This document shows, one piece after another, positions 7,629-9,675 of a stretch of DNA of 9,675 nucleotides. The notes below the pieces were generated by a model that did no database searches, was not told the origin of the DNA, and saw nothing but the letters and a program-made list of their open reading frames with translations. Source of the stretch: Dysgonamonadaceae bacterium (GTDB taxonomy: Bacteria > Bacteroidota > Bacteroidia > Bacteroidales > Azobacteroidaceae); the NCBI GenBank assembly GCA_031256015.1, contig JAIRRK010000020.1, forward strand, positions 1-9,675, written 5' to 3'. A program made the translations under genes and the position numbers. Position 1 is the first letter of the stretch, and every line of letters begins with the position of its first letter.

Positions 7629-7758
7629 GTTTCATTAACTCTAATGTCGAATCGTTTATATTGTCCTGCTCTTGCACACCTCTTTTTATACTTATAAAAC
7701 ACATGTAAATAAGTAGAAGTACAACAATAAACAGGAAGAATTGAATCAAATGCTTCAC
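7609..7758 (-). CDS. Small single-pass membrane protein, 49 residues, GTG start
   Basis: The minus strand is open from GTG at 7758 to TGA at 7611-7609. It encodes a Lys/His-tipped N-terminus (MKHLIQ), an uninterrupted hydrophobic stretch FFLFIVVLLLIYMCFISI (residues 7-24), a basic stop (KRG, 25-27) and a polar, Asn/Glu/Asp-rich tail of about 22 residues. This is a typical one-helix membrane-protein layout. The GTG lies 19 nt after an exact TAnnTTTG -7 box, nearly the same spacing as in ispB, and follows an A-rich stretch as expected for Bacteroidetes. The end overlaps the DUF3822 start by 20 nt, suggesting coupling. I do not recognise the family. An alternative frame read from TTG at 7816 (63 codons) lacks a membrane profile and starts upstream of the promoter box. 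Real-gene status is inferred. Confidence 0.55.
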   Translation of the reverse strand: MKHLIQFFLFIVVLLLIYMCFISIKRGVQEQDNINDSTLELMKHENNNP

Positions 7759-7777
7759 AAGTGTTTTTTTTATGATA

Positions 7778-7785
7778 CAAATGTA
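7778..7785 (-). promoter_or_regulatory. Bacteroidetes -7 promoter element for the small-protein/DUF3822 unit
   Basis: The minus strand reads TACATTTG, an exact TAnnTTTG match, identical to the box before plsC. It lies in the 94-nt gap between the HTH regulator stop and the small-protein GTG, 19 nt before that start. No good -33 box is visible at 17-23 nt upstream. Confidence 0.6.
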
Positions 7786-7852
7786 GGAAAATATTATTTA
7801 ACTTTACGCTTTTCAATCGTTCCGGGAAATTATATCCATGTGATTTAAGCTT

Positions 7853-8662
7853 TTACAACGGTTTATTATTTTGAGGAAAAATGGAATAATACAATAAATC
7901 GCAGTTATTCTCCTCTAACATTTTCTTTTTCAAGCTATGTTTTCGTTGTCGGACAGCATCTGTACCGATAACGCCAAAGCACAGACAAATAACGGTGAGA
8001 GGCAATCCCAATTTACTTAGACAACATAATTTAAGGTCATCTTCCGTCATGGAGGGACATTCCGTTTTGATAGCTTGAATAAACTCCGGGAAACAGGAAA
8101 AAAGTTCATTATGAAGGAGGTTTCTTTCTTTTTGATTCAACACTTTTCTGTCCCTATCCGGAACTTGTAACTGTTCTATCGTTGCATAAATTCCCGTCAT
8201 TCTGAACATTTTACATTGTAGCTGCTCGGTTCTTTCCTGTAGATTTTTCAACTTCCGATTGATTTCTCTGCCACGTGTTTTTTCTTCCTGCAGTTCCTGA
8301 ATCGTATTTTGAGTAAATAATATCTTATGTCGGAGTTTTGTGACTTCTTTTGTGATTTTTTGCCGGTCCCCTTTTTTTAGAAGAAAGAAGACGAGGGCTG
8401 CTTGCAACAAATTATAATAATACCTCTTTATCCAACAGATACTCAAAAGAATCGAAAGAGTAAAAAGAAACAGCGGTTTTTTAATCAACAACTCGTTATC
8501 ATCTGCAAATAAAACCATGTAATAGATGTGACTATATGTATCGAAGTCTTTTTTTTGCATTAAATCTTCCATTTCTTTTAATCCCGACAAAAGACTTCCC
8601 GATTGTTTTCCGCAAGAAGTGAGTATGAAGAAACAAGTAAGTATAGATGTAAATAAACGCAT
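7853..8662 (-). CDS. Membrane-anchored coiled-coil/HTH transcriptional regulator with short sensor region
   Basis: This 269-residue protein resembles the C-terminal half of Bacteroidetes regulators that join a periplasmic TPR sensor, one membrane helix, a coiled coil and a LuxR-like HTH. In order it has: a hydrophobic N-terminus with lipobox-like LTSC (Cys17); a short polar region (about 18-60); a membrane segment (about 63-78) followed by Lys-Arg; a second hydrophobic stretch (81-95); a Lys/Glu/Gln-rich coiled coil (about 100-155); and a C-terminal HTH (about 206-248) starting MTEDDLKLCCLSKLG and ending in VRQRKHSLKKKM. The TPR array usual in the family (several hundred residues) is absent. 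A reading from TTG at 8674 adds four residues; I chose the ATG at 8662 because it begins the signal sequence. It lies 60 nt after plsC with no promoter box between, so it is probably co-transcribed. DNA binding and ligand are unproven. Confidence 0.7.
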   Translation of the reverse strand: MRLFTSILTCFFILTSCGKQSGSLLSGLKEMEDLMQKKDFDTYSHIYYMVLFADDNELLIKKPLFLFTLSILLSICWIKRYYYNLLQAALVFFLLKKGDRQKITKEVTKLRHKILFTQNTIQELQEEKTRGREINRKLKNLQERTEQLQCKMFRMTGIYATIEQLQVPDRDRKVLNQKERNLLHNELFSCFPEFIQAIKTECPSMTEDDLKLCCLSKLGLPLTVICLCFGVIGTDAVRQRKHSLKKKMLEENNCDLLYYSIFPQNNKPL

Positions 8663-8722
8663 GGGATTTTCCAATAAGTTTTAGGCGATTTTGGTTTTGA
8701 TACTCGAAAGAAGGTTCTCTTT

Positions 8723-9478
8723 TCAAGAACTATTATACCTTTCCCATAGTCCGTGTTCTATTTTCTCTTTTGATACATCCGATAACTTTTTAATATTTTC
8801 CGCAGCTTCCCGCAAGTTTTCCGACACAATATCTTTTGTTTCAATCGGGTTATGAATAATCAGTTCCATCTTATGCGGAGTTAACAGAACCGAGCCTCGT
8901 TTCATTACGTCGAATGAGCCGTTAATTGTTACCGGAACAATAGGAAGCTTCAAGTTGACGGCCATTTGAAAGGCTCCCTTTTTGAATTTAGCCAATTTCC
9001 CTGTCGAGGTTCTGGAGCCTTCCGGGAAAAGGGCAACGGAAACGCCGTTTTTTAGTTTTTCTTCTGCTTTTTGAATGGTACGGGCGGCCGCCTGCGGTGA
9101 TGAATTGTCAACAAAAATGAATCCGGCATCTTCACACGCTTTTCCTACAAACGGAATTTTCCGTAAACTTTGTTTCATTATCCACTTGATGGGTATGTGT
9201 AAAAACCCATAGATTAAAAAAATATCAAAAATGCCTTGATGATTCGCAATAAAGATATAAGATTGATTTTTCTTCAGGTTATTCCGGCCCTTTACTTTGA
9301 TCGGGCAAAGAGAAATAAAGCACGTGAATTTCGACCACCACATCCCGGGATAAAAACTGAAAATACGTTCTCCTCCCAGCAAGCATCCTATCGAAACAAT
9401 GAGAGCCGTCGTAATTGTTGCGAGGAGAAAAAGAGGCAACCAAACAATAATTTGATAAGAAAGAATTAAAAACCGCAT
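8723..9478 (-). CDS. plsC: 1-acyl-sn-glycerol-3-phosphate acyltransferase (PlsC-type)
   Basis: PlsC acylates lysophosphatidic acid to phosphatidic acid in membrane phospholipid synthesis. The 251-residue protein has N-terminal hydrophobic segments (about 7-35) for inner-membrane attachment and the acyltransferase motifs in order: I NHQGIFD (His80, Asp85; the HX4D catalytic pair), II GFIFVDN (119-125), III FPEGSRTSTG (151-160) and IV LPIVPVTI (178-185). In motif II the position usually held by Arg in GxxFxDR is Asn125. All else is canonical, so activity is expected, though the acyl acceptor could differ (lyso-ornithine or glycine lipid acyltransferases share these motifs). The ATG lies 23 nt after an exact TAnnTTTG box, which marks it as first gene of a transcript that likely continues into the HTH regulator 60 nt downstream. 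Confidence 0.9.
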   Translation of the reverse strand: MRFLILSYQIIVWLPLFLLATITTALIVSIGCLLGGERIFSFYPGMWWSKFTCFISLCPIKVKGRNNLKKNQSYIFIANHQGIFDIFLIYGFLHIPIKWIMKQSLRKIPFVGKACEDAGFIFVDNSSPQAAARTIQKAEEKLKNGVSVALFPEGSRTSTGKLAKFKKGAFQMAVNLKLPIVPVTINGSFDVMKRGSVLLTPHKMELIIHNPIETKDIVSENLREAAENIKKLSDVSKEKIEHGLWERYNSS

Positions 9479-9501
9479 CTTGTAGTTATGAGTTTGATGT
9501 G

Positions 9502-9509
9502 CAAATGTA
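9502..9509 (-). promoter_or_regulatory. Bacteroidetes -7 promoter element of plsC
   Basis: The minus strand reads TACATTTG, an exact match to TAnnTTTG, ending 23 nt before the plsC ATG. Directly upstream lies a small perfect inverted repeat (AAATAG, 3-nt loop, CTATTT; 9513-9527) between the -7 box and the expected -33 position. This could be a regulator site, though 6-bp AT-rich arms are easily random. Confidence 0.6.
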
Positions 9510-9527
9510 AAAAAATAGTTGCTATTT

Positions 9528-9675
9528 ATAAAGAAATTGAAAGGAGAAAATACAATCCCGCCCTTGCTTCTCCGTTCGGTTTTAGGGCAATGTCATTCAG
9601 TTAAGGATTAAATAGCTCTTTTATAGTTAGTAAAAGTTTGATATTTCCCATTCATTCTTTTTGTTTTCTTGATTC
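9528..9675. other. Window-edge region upstream of plsC with no supported gene
   Basis: I see no convincing gene in this stretch. On the minus strand one frame is open from the window edge (9673) to TAA at 9610-9608, 21 codons, which could be the tail of an upstream gene but shows no recognisable motif. A locally G+C-richer patch has GCCCT (9560-9564) and AGGGC (9584-9588) as an inverted repeat with a 19-nt loop. It might be a weak terminator for such a gene, but the stem is only 5 bp plus wobbles and has no clean U-tract. Confidence 0.3.

Noticed and set aside
7625..7816. 63-codon minus-strand ORF starting at TTG
   Set aside because: It starts upstream of the -7 box at 7778-7785, uses TTG, and its translation has no membrane or domain profile. 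The 49-codon GTG ORF in another frame fits the region better.
8532..8726. 64-codon minus-strand ORF from TTG overlapping the regulator N-terminus
   Set aside because: It lies in another frame across a clear signal-sequence coding region, starts at TTG inside the plsC stop, and has no recognisable features.
9236..9469. 77-codon plus-strand ORF antisense to plsC
   Set aside because: It is a shadow of the plsC N-terminal coding region, with low-complexity basic composition and no support.
9608..9673. Edge-open minus-strand frame of 21 codons ending at 9608
   Set aside because: It is too short and without a motif, so it cannot be told from chance without sequence beyond the window.
1..9675. Mobile elements, CRISPR arrays, tRNA/rRNA genes, riboswitches and defence systems
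   Set aside because: I found no transposase or integrase, spaced direct repeats, tRNA cloverleaf or recognisable riboswitch; most of the window is ordinary housekeeping genes.

Overview
This looks like an ordinary chromosomal segment from a low-G+C member of the Bacteroidetes, most likely Bacteroidales. The evidence is of three kinds. The proteins match Bacteroidetes-type families: a DUF3822 protein beside rsmD, a membrane-anchored coiled-coil/HTH regulator, and a uvrC-dtd-mazG-deoC gene string. Start codons are preceded by A-rich sequence rather than clear Shine-Dalgarno sites. Several intergenic regions carry the Bacteroidetes -7 promoter element TAnnTTTG. I see no insertion sequence, prophage, CRISPR array, rRNA or tRNA, and no clearly recognisable new system.

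Layout. Positions 1-2404 (+) hold a tight co-directional string: the 3' end of uvrC (excision-nuclease subunit), dtd (D-aminoacyl-tRNA deacylase), a MazG-like nucleotide pyrophosphohydrolase, deoC (deoxyribose-phosphate aldolase) and a small VanZ-like membrane protein. Junctions are 3 nt, 4 nt, an 8-nt overlap and 5 nt, so this is very probably one operon. Its themes are DNA repair, proofreading of tRNA charging, nucleotide clean-up and deoxyribose salvage. Positions 2409-3383 (-) encode a long-chain polyprenyl diphosphate synthase, presumably for the quinone side chain. It is convergent with the VanZ-like gene and divergent from polA (3471-6242, +). A perfect 11-bp inverted repeat sits between ispB and polA and carries the -7 element of each gene. 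polA encodes a full three-domain DNA polymerase I with all catalytic motifs intact.

From 6239 to 9478 everything is on the minus strand. In transcription order: plsC (acyltransferase), a membrane-anchored HTH regulator with an unusually short sensor region, a promoter, a previously uncalled 49-codon single-pass membrane protein with a GTG start, a DUF3822 protein and rsmD (16S rRNA m2G966 methyltransferase). The polA and rsmD stop codons overlap in a shared TTAA. The last ~197 nt (9479-9675) hold the plsC promoter and no gene I can support.

The most useful additions beyond standard gene calls are the small membrane protein at 7609-7758, the corrected starts (mazG at 824, ispB at 3383, the regulator at 8662), the -7 promoter elements, and the shortened architecture of the regulator.
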